From the NCBI GenBank assembly GCA_963797265.1, contig CAWCOY010000004.1, positions 186,001 to 250,000 of the forward strand: a DNA stretch of 64,000 bases, given 5' to 3'. The notes beneath the pieces are model-generated. The model saw only the letters and a program-made list of their open reading frames with translations. It was not told where the DNA came from and did not search any database. The position numbers were made by a program, and so were the translations under genes. This document shows, piece after piece, positions 41,539 through 50,085 of the stretch. Source of the DNA: DASUPK01 sp963797265 (GTDB lineage Bacteria > Actinomycetota > Thermoleophilia > Solirubrobacterales > 70-9). How positions within the stretch are numbered: the first letter of the stretch is position 1; each line of letters begins with the position of its first letter.

Positions 41539-42314
41539 ACGGCCCGGCCGATCTGACCGCGCCCGTCGAATAGCCGGGTGTCGGCCATTCCCACCCCGCT
41601 CACCTCGGGGAGCGTCTCAGCATCGAGGCAGATCCACTCGCCGGCGGGCATGCGGTGGAGGTGCACCGTCAGGTCAACGTTGATGAACAGGTAGCGCCGC
41701 CAGTCCAGCGCCGCGCTCACCCCGTTGCCCGAATCCGCCGCCGCGAGCACCCGCTGGAGCGGACTGGGCTGCTCGCCCGGCACCAGCGGCACGGCCATCC
41801 GCATCCAGACCGTGGCGGGACCCGTCTCCATGAAGGCCCCGGACACGAACCGGTACTCCATCGCGGTGTGGTACCCGACGTCGTAGCCGGTGTGGAAGAA
41901 CTCGCCCGGCTTCCCGGTCTCCGGGCCGGGCTGCCGCGTGGTCGAGCTCTCGGGGAGCTCGAACTCGACCGAGTCCGTCCGCAGCCGCCAGCCCTGCGCC
42001 CGCATTAGCTCATCACCGCCCTCATCCGAGAGGGTCGCCTCGAACATCTCGACCCGCCTGCCCGGCCGCACGATTCGCGCCTCGACATGCAGTGGCGCAA
42101 TCGGCACCGAGCGGAGGACCTCGTAGGTGATCCGGCCGACCTGGGCGGGCGGACCGGCCTCCCCGCCGATCCGGCCACCGCCGAGCCGCTCGATCTCGCG
42201 CCCGATCAGCGCGGCGGGAGGGCCGGCGTGCTGGGCTCCGGGGTCCCACGGGCCACGGGTGAGCTCAGTGGCGACGTACAGATCCCCAGCGAGCTCATAG
42301 AAGGAGTCGGGCAC
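41499..42314 (-). CDS. Acyl-CoA thioesterase family protein (TesB-like double hotdog)
   Basis: 271 residues with two hotdog halves. The first has GPWDPGAQHAGPPAALIGRE and ITYEVLRSVPIAPLHVEARI; the second YRFVSGAFMETGPATVWMRM, LQRVLAAADSGNGVSAALDW (substrate Asp/Ser region) and FINVDLTVHLHRMPAGEWIC. The pattern fits the TesB-like thioesterase family of actinobacteria. Hydrolyses acyl-CoAs; chain length unknown. Confidence 0.8.
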   Translation of the reverse strand: MPDSFYELAGDLYVATELTRGPWDPGAQHAGPPAALIGREIERLGGGRIGGEAGPPAQVGRITYEVLRSVPIAPLHVEARIVRPGRRVEMFEATLSDEGGDELMRAQGWRLRTDSVEFELPESSTTRQPGPETGKPGEFFHTGYDVGYHTAMEYRFVSGAFMETGPATVWMRMAVPLVPGEQPSPLQRVLAAADSGNGVSAALDWRRYLFINVDLTVHLHRMPAGEWICLDAETLPEVSGVGMADTRLFDGRGQIGRAVQTLLVAERDPTG

Positions 42315-42432
42315 CGGGGCATCCTAGGTCCAGCGATGCCTGCCCACTCGAGTAACGGAGCCCCACCTCGACGGACTGTATGTGTGACCGGGTTAACCTG
42401 GTCACTACCCACACGGAAGCGAGGTAAGGGAC

Positions 42433-42831
42433 TTGGAGAAGCTCAAGAAGAGCGAGCAGGAGTGGCGCCAGGAGCTCACCCCCGAGCAGTACGAGGTGGT
42501 GCGCAACAAGGGCACCGAGGCGCCGTTCACGAGCGAGCTCAACGACGTCAAGGAGCCGGGGCAGTTCGTCTGCGTCGCCTGTGGACAGCCACTGTTCGAC
42601 TCAGAGAACAAGTTCGACTCCGGGACCGGCTGGCCGAGCTTCGACCGGCCGAAGGAGGACGACGTCGTGGAGACGGAGGCCGACAACAGCCTCCTCATGC
42701 GGCGCACTGAGGTCCTCTGTTCACGCTGTGACGCTCACCTGGGACACGTCTTCGACGACGGCCCGCGTGACACCACCGGACAGCGCTACTGCATCAACGG
42801 CTGCGCCCTCGAGTTCAAGCCCGAGGAGTAA
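42433..42831 (+). CDS. msrB: Peptide-methionine (R)-S-oxide reductase
   Basis: Repairs methionine-R-sulfoxide in proteins. 132 residues. TTG 42433 (LEKLKKSEQEWRQELTPEQY) follows GAGGTAAGGGAC. Two zinc pairs CVACG and CSRCD are present. FDSGTGWPSFDRP and DAHLGHVFDDGPRDTTGQRY lead to the catalytic Cys in YCINGCALEF. The extra Cys four residues on (C-I-N-G-C) replaces the usual Ala and might serve as resolving Cys. A terminator follows directly. Confidence 0.93.
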   Translation: MEKLKKSEQEWRQELTPEQYEVVRNKGTEAPFTSELNDVKEPGQFVCVACGQPLFDSENKFDSGTGWPSFDRPKEDDVVETEADNSLLMRRTEVLCSRCDAHLGHVFDDGPRDTTGQRYCINGCALEFKPEE

Positions 42832-42837
42832 CGAACC

Positions 42838-42868
42838 GAGCGGCCCGAACCGGGCCGCTCAGACTTTT
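42838..42868 (+). terminator. Intrinsic terminator after msrB
   Basis: Perfect 10-base stem GAGCGGCCCG/CGGGCCGCTC with AAC loop (42838-42860), then AGACTTTT. It lies 7 bases after the msrB stop and overlaps the end of the convergent regulator gene. Confidence 0.85.
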
Positions 42869-43503
42869 CCGCCGGCGCCCAGGTAGCTGAAGCGCACGGC
42901 GAGCGCCACCGCCTCGGTCCGCGTATCGACCTCCATCCGGGCGATCGCGTTCCGGACGTGGGTGTGGACGGTCGCGGGGCTGAGCGAGAGCCGGTCGGCG
43001 ATCTGCTTGACGCGCAGGCCCTCCGCGAGCAGCTCGAGAATCTCACGCTCGCGGGGGGTCAGCTCGAGCAGCTTCTCGACCTCTCCCGCGCCCTGGCCGA
43101 GCTCGGTCCCGACGAAGGTGCCGCCGCCGGCCACAACCTCGATGGCGCGGGCGATGTCCTCGCTCGGGGCCGACTTGAGCACGTAGCCGGAGGCGCCGGC
43201 GCGCAGCGCCAGCGTGAGCAGATCGGGCTGGGCGTGTGCGGTGAAGATGATCACCCGCGTCTCGGGGCGAGCCTTGAGGATGTCCTTGGTGGCGTCGATC
43301 CCATCCTTGCCCGGCAGCTCGACATCGACGATGCAGACGTCGGGCTCCAGCTCCCTGACCTTGTCGACGACCTCCTCGCCGGTCTCGGCCTCACCGACGA
43401 TCTCGACGCCCGCGACGTCGGCCATCCGCGCCTTGATCGCCTCGCGCACGATCTCGTGGTCGTCGCACAGGACTACTCGCTTGGGTGATGAGGAGGGTGT
43501 CAT
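42859..43503 (-). CDS. NarL/FixJ-family response regulator (REC + LuxR HTH)
   Basis: 214 residues. Receiver: RVVLCDDHEIVREAIKARMA, VCIVDVELPGKDGIDATKDI (phospho-Asp), GASGYVLKSAPSED (Lys). HTH: LTPREREILELLAEGLRVKQ, LSPATVHTHVRNAIARM. ATG 43503 follows the serS TAA directly (TAAATG), so it is the last gene of the cytochrome c-serS unit. No histidine kinase is adjacent, so its partner is elsewhere. Confidence 0.9.
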   Translation of the reverse strand: MTPSSSPKRVVLCDDHEIVREAIKARMADVAGVEIVGEAETGEEVVDKVRELEPDVCIVDVELPGKDGIDATKDILKARPETRVIIFTAHAQPDLLTLALRAGASGYVLKSAPSEDIARAIEVVAGGGTFVGTELGQGAGEVEKLLELTPREREILELLAEGLRVKQIADRLSLSPATVHTHVRNAIARMEVDTRTEAVALAVRFSYLGAGGKV

Positions 43504-44784
43504 TTAGGTGGGAATCCGCTCTGGAGCGCCGAATTCCTGCAAAGAGGATGGAAGTTCCACCGTCCCGTCCTCCCTCTGCCCGTTCTCCAGCAGCGCGATT
43601 ACGGTCCGACCCACAGCCACTGCAGTTCCGTTCAGTGTGTGCACGGGTTCCGGGGATTCTCCTTGCGCGGCACGGTACCGGCTGGACAGGCGTCTTGCCT
43701 GGTAGTCGGTGGTGTTCGAGCAGCTTGTCAGCTCCCGGTAACGCTCCTGGCTCGGAATCCAGGCCTCGCAATCGAACTTGCGGGCCGCCGGAGCGCCCAG
43801 ATCCCCCACCGCGATGTCCACCACGCGGTAGGGGATCTCCAGAGCGGTGAGGATGCGCTCCTGGATCCCGAGGATGCTCTCGTGCTCCTCCCGCGAGGCG
43901 TCGGGCTCGACGAAGCTGAACATCTCCACCTTGTCGAACTGATGGACGCGGAAGATCCCGCGGGTGTCGCGGCCGGCGGCGCCCGCCTCCCTGCGGAAGC
44001 AGGTCGAGATCCCGCCGTAGCGCTTGGGAAGCTCGTCGGCGTCCATGATTTGGTCCGCGTGCAGTGAGGCGAGCGAGACCTCGGAGGTGCCGACCAGGAA
44101 GAGCTCGTCCTTCGGGACCTCGTAGATCATCTCTCGGTCGTCCGGGAAGACACCCGTCCCGAAGAGGGCGCGCTCGCGGACGAGCACCGGGGGGACGGTC
44201 GGCTCGAAGCCCTCGCCCCGGATCAGCTCGACCGCAAAGCGGATCAGTGCGAGCTCGAGCATGACGAGATCACCCATGAGATAGGCGAAGCGGGAACCGC
44301 TGGTCTCGGCCGCCGCCTCCATCTCGATCCAGCCGTGGCGCTGGGCGAGGTCGAGGTGGTCAAGGGGCTCGAACCCGAATTCGGGCCGCTCGCCCACCTC
44401 CCGCAGAGTGACGTTGTCGTCCTCGGTCTGGCCATCGGGCGCCTCGGGATCGGGGAGGTTGGGGAGGGAGACGAGCAGCTCGTTGCGTTTCTTACCCAAC
44501 TCGGCGAGTTCCGGCTCGATCTGCTTGAGCTCTGCCTTCAGCACCGCCGAATCTTCACGGAGCTTCATCGCCTCGGGCTCGTTCGCCTTCCCAGCCCTGG
44601 CCGCCTCCTCGATCCCGCCGGAGAGCTTGTTCTGCTCCGCCCGGATCGCGTCGATCCGGGTGTTGAGCTCACGCCGACGCTCGTCCACCGAGATCAGCTC
44701 GTCGAGTTGGTCCGCGGCGCCCCGCCGCGCCAGCGCCGAGCGGACCGCCTCCGGGTCGCTGCGGATCTGCTTGAGGTCGAGCGT
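43504..44784 (-). CDS. serS: Seryl-tRNA synthetase, apparent ACG start
   Basis: Charges tRNA-Ser. Class II synthetase of about 426 residues, normal length when read from 44784: the coding sequence LDLKQIRSDPEAVRSALARR begins immediately after ACG (44782-44784), where the family has ATG. No ATG, GTG or TTG lies upstream in frame, and GGGGGA sits 7 bases before the ACG. The first standard codon, GTG 44688, would delete about 32 residues of the coiled-coil arm. Class II motifs are present: GISTCFRREAGAAGRDTRGI, FRVHQFDKVEMFSFVEP (motif 2) and LNGTAVAVGRTVIALLENGQ (motif 3). Either a rare start or an error at that base. Confidence 0.93.
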   Translation of the reverse strand, partial: TLDLKQIRSDPEAVRSALARRGAADQLDELISVDERRRELNTRIDAIRAEQNKLSGGIEEAARAGKANEPEAMKLREDSAVLKAELKQIEPELAELGKKRNELLVSLPNLPDPEAPDGQTEDDNVTLREVGERPEFGFEPLDHLDLAQRHGWIEMEAAAETSGSRFAYLMGDLVMLELALIRFAVELIRGEGFEPTVPPVLVRERALFGTGVFPDDREMIYEVPKDELFLVGTSEVSLASLHADQIMDADELPKRYGGISTCFRREAGAAGRDTRGIFRVHQFDKVEMFSFVEPDASREEHESILGIQERILTALEIPYRVVDIAVGDLGAPAARKFDCEAWIPSQERYRELTSCSNTTDYQARRLSSRYRAAQGESPEPVHTLNGTAVAVGRTVIALLENGQREDGTVELPSSLQEFGAPERIPT

Positions 44785-44800
44785 GGCCCGGTCCCCCGAG

Positions 44801-45202
44801 CTAGGGTGCGGCGGTCGTCGTCGTCGAGGCGGGCGCCGGCTGTTCGGTGACGTCCTGGCCGGCGTACTTGGCGACGAAGGCGGCCACCTTCTGCGCGTCG
44901 GCGCCGACCACGATGTTCTGCGGCATGATCGCCCCCGAGAAGCCGCCGTTGCGGATCGCGTAGATCACGTCGGCCATTGTCTCGTGCCGCTGATCGAGGT
45001 TGGGGCCCTGCTGGCGCTCCGAGCGGTTGGCGGTGCCCTCCGTCCCGGCCGGGGTGAGCGTGTGGCAGCCGGAGCAGCGCTCGGCGAAGATCTGGGCGCC
45101 CGCATGGGTCGGGTCGTCGCTGGGAACCTGGATCCCCTGTGTCCCACAGCCGGTGGCGGCCGCGACGGCGGCAACAGCGATCAGTAGGAGAGCCCCTCGC
45201 AC
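44801..45202 (-). CDS. Cytochrome c lipoprotein (class I mono-heme)
   Basis: 133 residues. Leader MRGALLLIAVAAVAAATGC with lipobox AATGC; heme motif CSGCH in IFAERCSGCHTLTPAGTEGT; axial Met in GFSGAIMPQN; Thr/Ala-rich tail. A lipid-anchored electron carrier outside the membrane, similar to the single-heme domains of actinobacterial respiratory chains. It lies 16 bases upstream of serS on the same strand, an unusual pairing. No oxidase gene is adjacent. Confidence 0.88.
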   Translation of the reverse strand: MRGALLLIAVAAVAAATGCGTQGIQVPSDDPTHAGAQIFAERCSGCHTLTPAGTEGTANRSERQQGPNLDQRHETMADVIYAIRNGGFSGAIMPQNIVVGADAQKVAAFVAKYAGQDVTEQPAPASTTTTAAP

Positions 45203-45271
45203 GCGGCGGGATCATATGCAACCGATTCCGGGCCAGATTCGCCGGGGGCGGCACCTGCGTAGGTTTCAGGC

Positions 45272-45763
45272 ATGGCCGGCGACGGGGTGAGCCCGGACGA
45301 ATTTCGAAACGCGCTGACCGCCTACGCCACCGGGGTCACGGTGGTCACCGCGGTCGGCCCGCACGGGCCTTCGGGTGCGACCGCGAATGCGGTCACCTCC
45401 CTCTCCCTCGAACCGCCGATGATGCTCGCCTGCCTCGACCGCGGCTCGCGGACGCTGACCTCCGTGCGGGCCCAGGGGCGCTTCGGCGTCAACGCGCTCG
45501 CCGCAGGCCAAGCGGAGCTCGCCCGGCGCTTCTCCGCCAAGGACCCGGCGCCCGACAAATGGGCCGGGGTCGAGTGGTCGGAGCGCCAGGGGCTCCCCCG
45601 GCTCGAGGGTGCGCTGGTCTGGGTGGCCTGCGAGCTGCGCGACCTGATCGACGGCGGCGACCACCTGATCCTGACCGGCAACGTGCTCGAGGCGGAGGCC
45701 GGCGAGGGCCAGCCGCTGCTCTTCCACCGCGGCGACTACCGCGGGCTGCTCGCGGAGACCTAG
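45272..45763 (+). CDS. Flavin reductase-like FMN-binding protein
   Basis: 163 residues. Family pattern: FRNALTAYATGVTVVTAVGP, GATANAVTSLSLEPPMMLAC, SVRAQGRFGVNALAAGQAEL, LPRLEGALVWVACELRDLID, DHLILTGNVLEAEAGEGQPL and FHRGDYRGL. Provides reduced flavin to a monooxygenase or acts alone; no monooxygenase is nearby. Confidence 0.88.
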   Translation: MAGDGVSPDEFRNALTAYATGVTVVTAVGPHGPSGATANAVTSLSLEPPMMLACLDRGSRTLTSVRAQGRFGVNALAAGQAELARRFSAKDPAPDKWAGVEWSERQGLPRLEGALVWVACELRDLIDGGDHLILTGNVLEAEAGEGQPLLFHRGDYRGLLAET

Positions 45764-45767
45764 CTCC

Positions 45768-46060
45768 CTAGTGGCCGGTCACAGGCTTGGGCGCCGGCTC
45801 CGCCGGTCGCCGGCGGCGCTGCCGCCGCCCACTCACCGAACGGCCGAGCTTGCGGACCAACATGACCGGCACTGCAATCAGGCCGGCGAGCACGCCCAGC
45901 GGATCAATGGCACGGCAAGCGGCAGCAGCGCGACGAGGGTCAGAATGAGAATCGGCAAGGCCAGGGGGGCGAGCGCCATGACAAGAATCCCGGCCCCAAC
46001 GGTCCACTTCCAGATCTCGTCCGCGGCCTGGGCTCGGGCGCGAGCGGTTTCGCTGTCCAT
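45768..46060 (-). CDS. Small two-helix membrane protein, one frameshift
   Basis: ATG 46060 (MDSETARARAQAADEIWKWT) follows AAAGGAG. One hydrophobic segment (VGAGILVMALAPLALPILIL) runs to VPLI. After a one-base loss near 45910 the other frame continues PLGVLAGLIAVPVMLVRKLG, then RSVSGRRQRRRRPAEPAPKP. The repaired product is about 97 residues with a basic tail. Function unknown. Confidence 0.6.
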
Positions 46061-46164
46061 GACGGCTCCTTTCGTCGTTCCTATGAGGAAGACGAGATAA
46101 GCCTCACGGTTGTGACCACAGATTGGCGCGTTACTCGGCATATCGCGAGGAAGGCGCCAATTGA

Positions 46165-46806
46165 TCAGGACAGCGCGCGGAAGAGGGCGTTGACAGCCCG
46201 GCGGCTGCCGTCGATCCGAATGTCCCCGGCCGCCACCGCCTTCCCCAGCCGGTTTCCACCGAAGACCACCGACGCGACGGCGCCGGGGTCGCTCTCGATC
46301 ACCGCATCCGGACTCTCGGCCTCACCGCGGGCGGCTTGGAACTCCCCCTGTTTCACTGAGATCTTGAAGGGCACGCCACCCAAGCGGAGCTCGTACCGCG
46401 CCTCCAGCCCCTCGGCCTTCTCGTTCTGGAACGTGGTCTTGAGCGCAAGGACGAGCGAGTCCGGGCCCATCTCGGCGCTCCGGGGAAAGGTGGGTGAGTG
46501 GCTCGCCCAACGGCCGAGGGCGAGCACCGCCGGCTCAAGCTCGCGCCCCCATTCCGTCAGCTCGTAGACCTGAGTCGGGGCCGGGGGTGCAAGCTTCCGC
46601 CGTCCCACGATTCCCGACGCCTCGAGCTCGCGCAGGCGCTGGCCGAGGACGTTCGGGCTGATGTCGGGAAGCCCAGTCCGCAGGTCCGTGAAGCGCTTCG
46701 GGCCGAGCAGCAGCTCGCGCACCACGAGCAGCGCCCAGCGCTGCCCGAGCAGGTCCGAGGCGTGGGCGATCCCGCATCCGTCCTCGATCGTGCGTGTCCT
46801 GGCCAT
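46165..46806 (-). CDS. HxlR-family regulator with C-terminal SCP2-like domain
   Basis: About 213 residues from ATG 46806 (MARTRTIEDGCGIAHASDLL). N-terminal winged helix of HxlR type: GQRWALLVVRELLLGPKRFT, LPDISPNVLGQRLRELEASG, YELTEWGRELEPAVLALGRW; a Cys near residue 11 (GCGIAH) is where redox-sensing members carry theirs. C-terminal SCP2-like half: YELRLGGVPFKISVKQGEFQ, VAAGDIRIDGSRRAVNALFR. Divergent from the DUF899-glyoxalase pair, which it probably controls from the 120-base spacer. Confidence 0.82.
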   Translation of the reverse strand: MARTRTIEDGCGIAHASDLLGQRWALLVVRELLLGPKRFTDLRTGLPDISPNVLGQRLRELEASGIVGRRKLAPPAPTQVYELTEWGRELEPAVLALGRWASHSPTFPRSAEMGPDSLVLALKTTFQNEKAEGLEARYELRLGGVPFKISVKQGEFQAARGEAESPDAVIESDPGAVASVVFGGNRLGKAVAAGDIRIDGSRRAVNALFRALS

Positions 46807-46926
46807 CGCGGGCAGTTTATCTCTTGCAAGTCCTGGAATACAACTATATGATTCTCTTTTAGGACTCTCTGGTACGGTGCGCTCGCGATATTGAGGACGC
46901 GCCAAGCCGACGGAAGGAGAACGGGA

Positions 46927-47626
46927 ATGGACCTACCCCAGGTCGTGTCAGCTGAGGAATGGGAGGCTGCGCAGCAGGCTCACCGGGCGAAGGAGAAGGA
47001 GCTGACCCGAACGGAGCGACGAGCTTGCCGCGGAGCGCCGGCGGTTGCCGCGAATAAGGATCGAGAAGGACTACGAGTTCGAGGGCCCGCAGGGGAAGGC
47101 CGGGCTCGCGGACCTGTTCGAGGGCCGCCGCCAGCTCGTCCTCTACCACTTCATGTTCGGGCCGAACCAGGACGCCGGGTGCGACGGCTGCTGCATGTTC
47201 ATCGACCAGGTCGGCCATCCCGCCCACCTGCACGCCCGCGACGTCACCTTTGCGATCACCTCGCGTGCGCCGCTCGAGAAGCTCGAGCGGTTCCGACGGC
47301 GGCTGGGTTGGGAGCACCCCTGGTACTCGTGGGGAGCCGGGGACTTCGGCGTCGACTTCCGCACATCTCCCGCCGAGCCCAAGGAGGGCGCCTACCAGGA
47401 CGGCGAGGGCTTTGCACTGAGCGTCTTCCTGCGCGACGGCGGCGACGTCTATCGCACCTACTTCACGAAGAGTCGCGGCGTGGAGGCGATCGGGCCCATC
47501 TGGAGCTTCCTGGACCGGGTGCCGTTCGGCCGCCAGGAGACCTGGGAGGACTCGCCAGCCGGCTATCCGCAGGACGAGCCCTACACCTGGTGGCGCCGTC
47601 ACGACGAATACGAGGAGGAGCGATGA
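46927..47626 (+). CDS. DUF899 thioredoxin-like protein, one frameshift near the start
   Basis: ATG 46927 (MDLPQVVSAEEWEAAQQAHR) has GGAAGGAG upstream. The frame breaks near 47020-47025 and continues ELAAERRRLPRIRIEKDYEF, LADLFEGRRQLVLYHFMFGP and DAGCDGCCMFIDQVGHPAHL. CDGCC is the family's thiol motif. It ends WWRRHDEYEEER with a TGA overlapping the next ATG. About 233 residues when repaired. Thioredoxin-fold redox protein; substrate unknown. Confidence 0.8.
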
Positions 47627-48442
47627 GCGAGCGAGACGAATACGCAGCACGGCGTCCCCTGCTTCGTCTCGGGAGTATTCCCGGATCCCGACGCCGCGGC
47701 CTCGTTCTACTCGGAGCTGTTCGGCTGGGAGACCGAGAACCTGATGCCGCCCGAGCATCCGGGCGACTACTTCGTCTGCCGCCTACGCGACCGGGACGTC
47801 GCAGCGATCGTCTCTCAGCACGGCGCGCCGGCGCCGCCGCAGGCTGTCTGGACCACCCTCGTCTCGGTGGAGAGCGTGGGCGAGGCCGCATCGAGAGCGG
47901 CGAGCGCGGGCGGCAAGGTGATCGGCGAGCCCTTCGACTCACCCGGCGGCGGCCGCCAGGCGGTCCTGGCCGATCCCGCCGGGGCCGTTTTCTCGGTCTG
48001 GGAGCCGCGCGAGCGCCATGGCGCCCAGCTCGTCAACGAGCCGAGCGCCTGGTCGATGAGCGCACTCAACACGGACGACCCGGAGGCGGCGAAGCGCTTC
48101 TACGCCGAGGTCTTCGGCTGGGAGACGAAGAGCTTCGACATGGGCGACTCCGAGCTGGTCATGTGGACCGTGCCGGGCTACGTCGGCGGAGAACCCGAGC
48201 AGCCGGCCCCCCGCGACGTCGTCGCGACCATGCTGCCGCCGGACGCGAACGGCGAGACCCCTCCCCACTGGAGCGTGGACTTCTGGGTGGCGAACGTCGA
48301 TACCGCGGCGGAAACCGTCGCCAGGCTCGGCGGCGAGGTGCTGGTCCCGCCCTACGACGTGCCGAACACCGGACTGCGGCAGGTGGTGGTCGCCGATCCG
48401 CAGGGTGCGACGCTGTCGCTGACCCAGCCGCCGGGCGCCTGA
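47623..48442 (+). CDS. Two-domain glyoxalase/VOC family protein, one frameshift near the start
   Basis: ATG 47623 overlaps the DUF899 stop (ATGA). After MSERDEYA one extra base near 47646-47650 shifts the frame. The true product continues HGVPCFVSGVFPDPDAAASF and YSELFGWETENLMPPEHPGD. Domain 2 begins near residue 140 (WSMSALNTDDPEAAKRFYAE) and the protein ends DPQGATLSLTQPPGA. Each half has the beta-alpha-beta pattern of vicinal-oxygen-chelate proteins. Likely detoxification with the DUF899 partner under HxlR control. Confidence 0.82.
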
Positions 48443-48497
48443 CGACGATCCCGCCGGATCGTTCGTGCTGGCAGGTGAGCCGCCGCCTGATGCTGGT

Positions 48498-48929
48498 CTA
48501 GAAGGCTGAGCTCGTTCCGGCTGCCCGCAGCGCGAGGAGAAAGATCACCAGGCAGGCCGTCGCCATGATCCCGGTGTCCCGGCGCACGATTGCCATCGCG
48601 AGCTGAGTCTGCCGCTCCGGGGGCAGCGAATGAACGTCGAGGTCGCCGAGCTCCGCCGAGGCGGAGCCGAGCCGGATCACCTCGGCAAGCAGCGAGACGA
48701 CCAGCGGCAGCACGCCGTAGAGGACGTGGAGCTCGTCGGCGTGGTGGCCGCTGAAGACGAGCAACAGCCCGAGCAGGGTCTGCAGGATCACGGTGGCCTG
48801 CGCGATCCGCAGCGCGTACCAGAAGCCGGCCGAGGGCCGGCGCTCGAGCCAGGAGTAGCCGCCCCAGACGCCGGCCACCAGATTGGCGGCGATCAGGCAG
48901 ACCCCGACGACTAAATGGACTTCCGGCAC
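48498..48929 (-). CDS. Four-helix membrane protein
   Basis: 143 residues. Helices at about 3-22, 40-62, 66-85 and 118-137; a short polar loop (ELGDLDVHSLPPERQ) precedes the last. No family recognised. It is divergent from the nuo operon, 125 bases away, so could share its control region. Membrane neighbours of complex I operons are common, but no link is shown by the sequence. Confidence 0.65.
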   Translation of the reverse strand: MPEVHLVVGVCLIAANLVAGVWGGYSWLERRPSAGFWYALRIAQATVILQTLLGLLLVFSGHHADELHVLYGVLPLVVSLLAEVIRLGSASAELGDLDVHSLPPERQTQLAMAIVRRDTGIMATACLVIFLLALRAAGTSSAF

Positions 48930-49036
48930 GGGCGCGCCAGCTTAGAGGTCAAAGCCGCCAAAAAGGGTCGGAATTTGGCTTGCTGATGCGGAAAAGCACT
49001 ATGTAACACCTTGCTACAAAGTCAGGGTCGCGGTGG

Positions 49037-49042
49037 TATAAG
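49037..49042 (+). promoter_or_regulatory. Candidate -10 box of the nuo operon
   Basis: TATAAG at 49037-49042, 12 bases before the nuoA GTG; a weak -35-like GCTACA lies at 49013-49018 (18-base spacer). With so little room the nuoA message would have a very short leader or none. Confidence 0.35.
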
Positions 49043-49054
49043 ACCAAGCGGATC

Positions 49055-49414
49055 GTGCTTCAGAGCTACCTCCCCGTCCTCGTGTTCGCCGGCCTAGGGA
49101 TAGTCGTGGGAGGCGCCTTCGCACTGCTCAACGGGGTGATCGGGCCGCGGCGCCCGAACCCGATCAAGACGCAGCCGTACGAGTGTGGCCTGCCCTCCCA
49201 GATCACCCGCACGTTCCGCTTCGGCGTGAGCTTCTACATGATCGCGATGCTCTTCATCCTGTTCGACATCGAGGTCGTCTTCCTCTACCCGGTTGGCGTC
49301 CTCGTGCACGCGACCAGGAGCGTCTTCGTCCTGGTTGAGATCCTCGTCTTCGTCGCGCTGTTGCTCGTCGCCCTGGTCTTCGTCTGGCGTCGAGGAGCGC
49401 TCGATTGGAAGTAG
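49055..49414 (+). CDS. nuoA: NADH-quinone oxidoreductase subunit A
   Basis: First gene of the complex I operon, 119 residues, three membrane helices. Conserved loop ECGLPSQITRTFRFGVSFYM (the Cys/Glu-containing TMH1-2 loop that moves during coupling) and ILFDIEVVFLYP. GTG 49055. Ends 10 bases inside nuoB. Confidence 0.95.
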   Translation: MLQSYLPVLVFAGLGIVVGGAFALLNGVIGPRRPNPIKTQPYECGLPSQITRTFRFGVSFYMIAMLFILFDIEVVFLYPVGVLVHATRSVFVLVEILVFVALLLVALVFVWRRGALDWK

Positions 49415-50085
49415 AGCGGCAGAGCCTCCGAGGCCGGCAGCTACGGGCCCGCGACCTGTTGCGCGGGGATCTCGAGGGCAAGGATCTCGAGGAGTACGTC
49501 GAGGAGCGGCTGCTGACGACCACGCTGGAGAACGTCCTCAACTGGGGGCGGGCGAACGCCCTCTTCCCGATGACCTTCGGCCTGGCGTGCTGCGCGATCG
49601 AGCAGATCTCCCTGGTCACCTCGCGCTATGACATTGCCCGCTTCGGGGCCGAGGCTTTCAGGGCCACGCCGCGGCAGGCGGATCTGTTGATCCTCTCCGG
49701 CCGGGTGTCGATCAAGATGGCGCCGGTCGTCCGGCGGGTCTACGACCAGATGCTCGAACCGAGGTGGGTGATGGCGATGGGAGCGTGCTCGTCGTCCGGG
49801 GGCATGTTCGCCAACTACGCCGTGGTCCAGGGCGCTGACAAGTTCATGCCGGTCGACATCCACGTCCCCGGCTGCCCGCCGCGGCCGGAGGCGGTTCTGC
49901 ACGGCCTCAACAAGCTGCAGCGGCTGATCCGCGGCCAGCCCGACCTCGGCTGGCGCCAGCGTTACAACGCTGTCGGCACCGAGGAATGGGCGCGGTTCGA
50001 GCCGGGAGAGCCGACGTCGGAGGCCCTCGAGCGCGCGGCGGCGGCGGTCAGGTCCGCCGATGAAGGCGAGGACGGGAATGCCTGA
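49405..50085 (+). CDS. nuoB: NADH-quinone oxidoreductase subunit B
   Basis: Carries cluster N2, the last Fe-S centre before quinone. 226 residues. TTG 49405 overlaps the nuoA end; GAGGAG lies upstream. Ligands: FGLACCAIEQ (tandem Cys), MGACSSSGG, DIHVPGCPPRPE. The N-terminal 40 residues and the Ala/Glu tail extend beyond the usual core. Confidence 0.95.
   Translation: MEVERQSLRGRQLRARDLLRGDLEGKDLEEYVEERLLTTTLENVLNWGRANALFPMTFGLACCAIEQISLVTSRYDIARFGAEAFRATPRQADLLILSGRVSIKMAPVVRRVYDQMLEPRWVMAMGACSSSGGMFANYAVVQGADKFMPVDIHVPGCPPRPEAVLHGLNKLQRLIRGQPDLGWRQRYNAVGTEEWARFEPGEPTSEALERAAAAVRSADEGEDGNA

Noticed and set aside
46891..48501. Single 536-residue protein spanning the DUF899 and glyoxalase genes
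   Set aside because: Only short pieces match real proteins; it is an artefact of joining frames around two indels.
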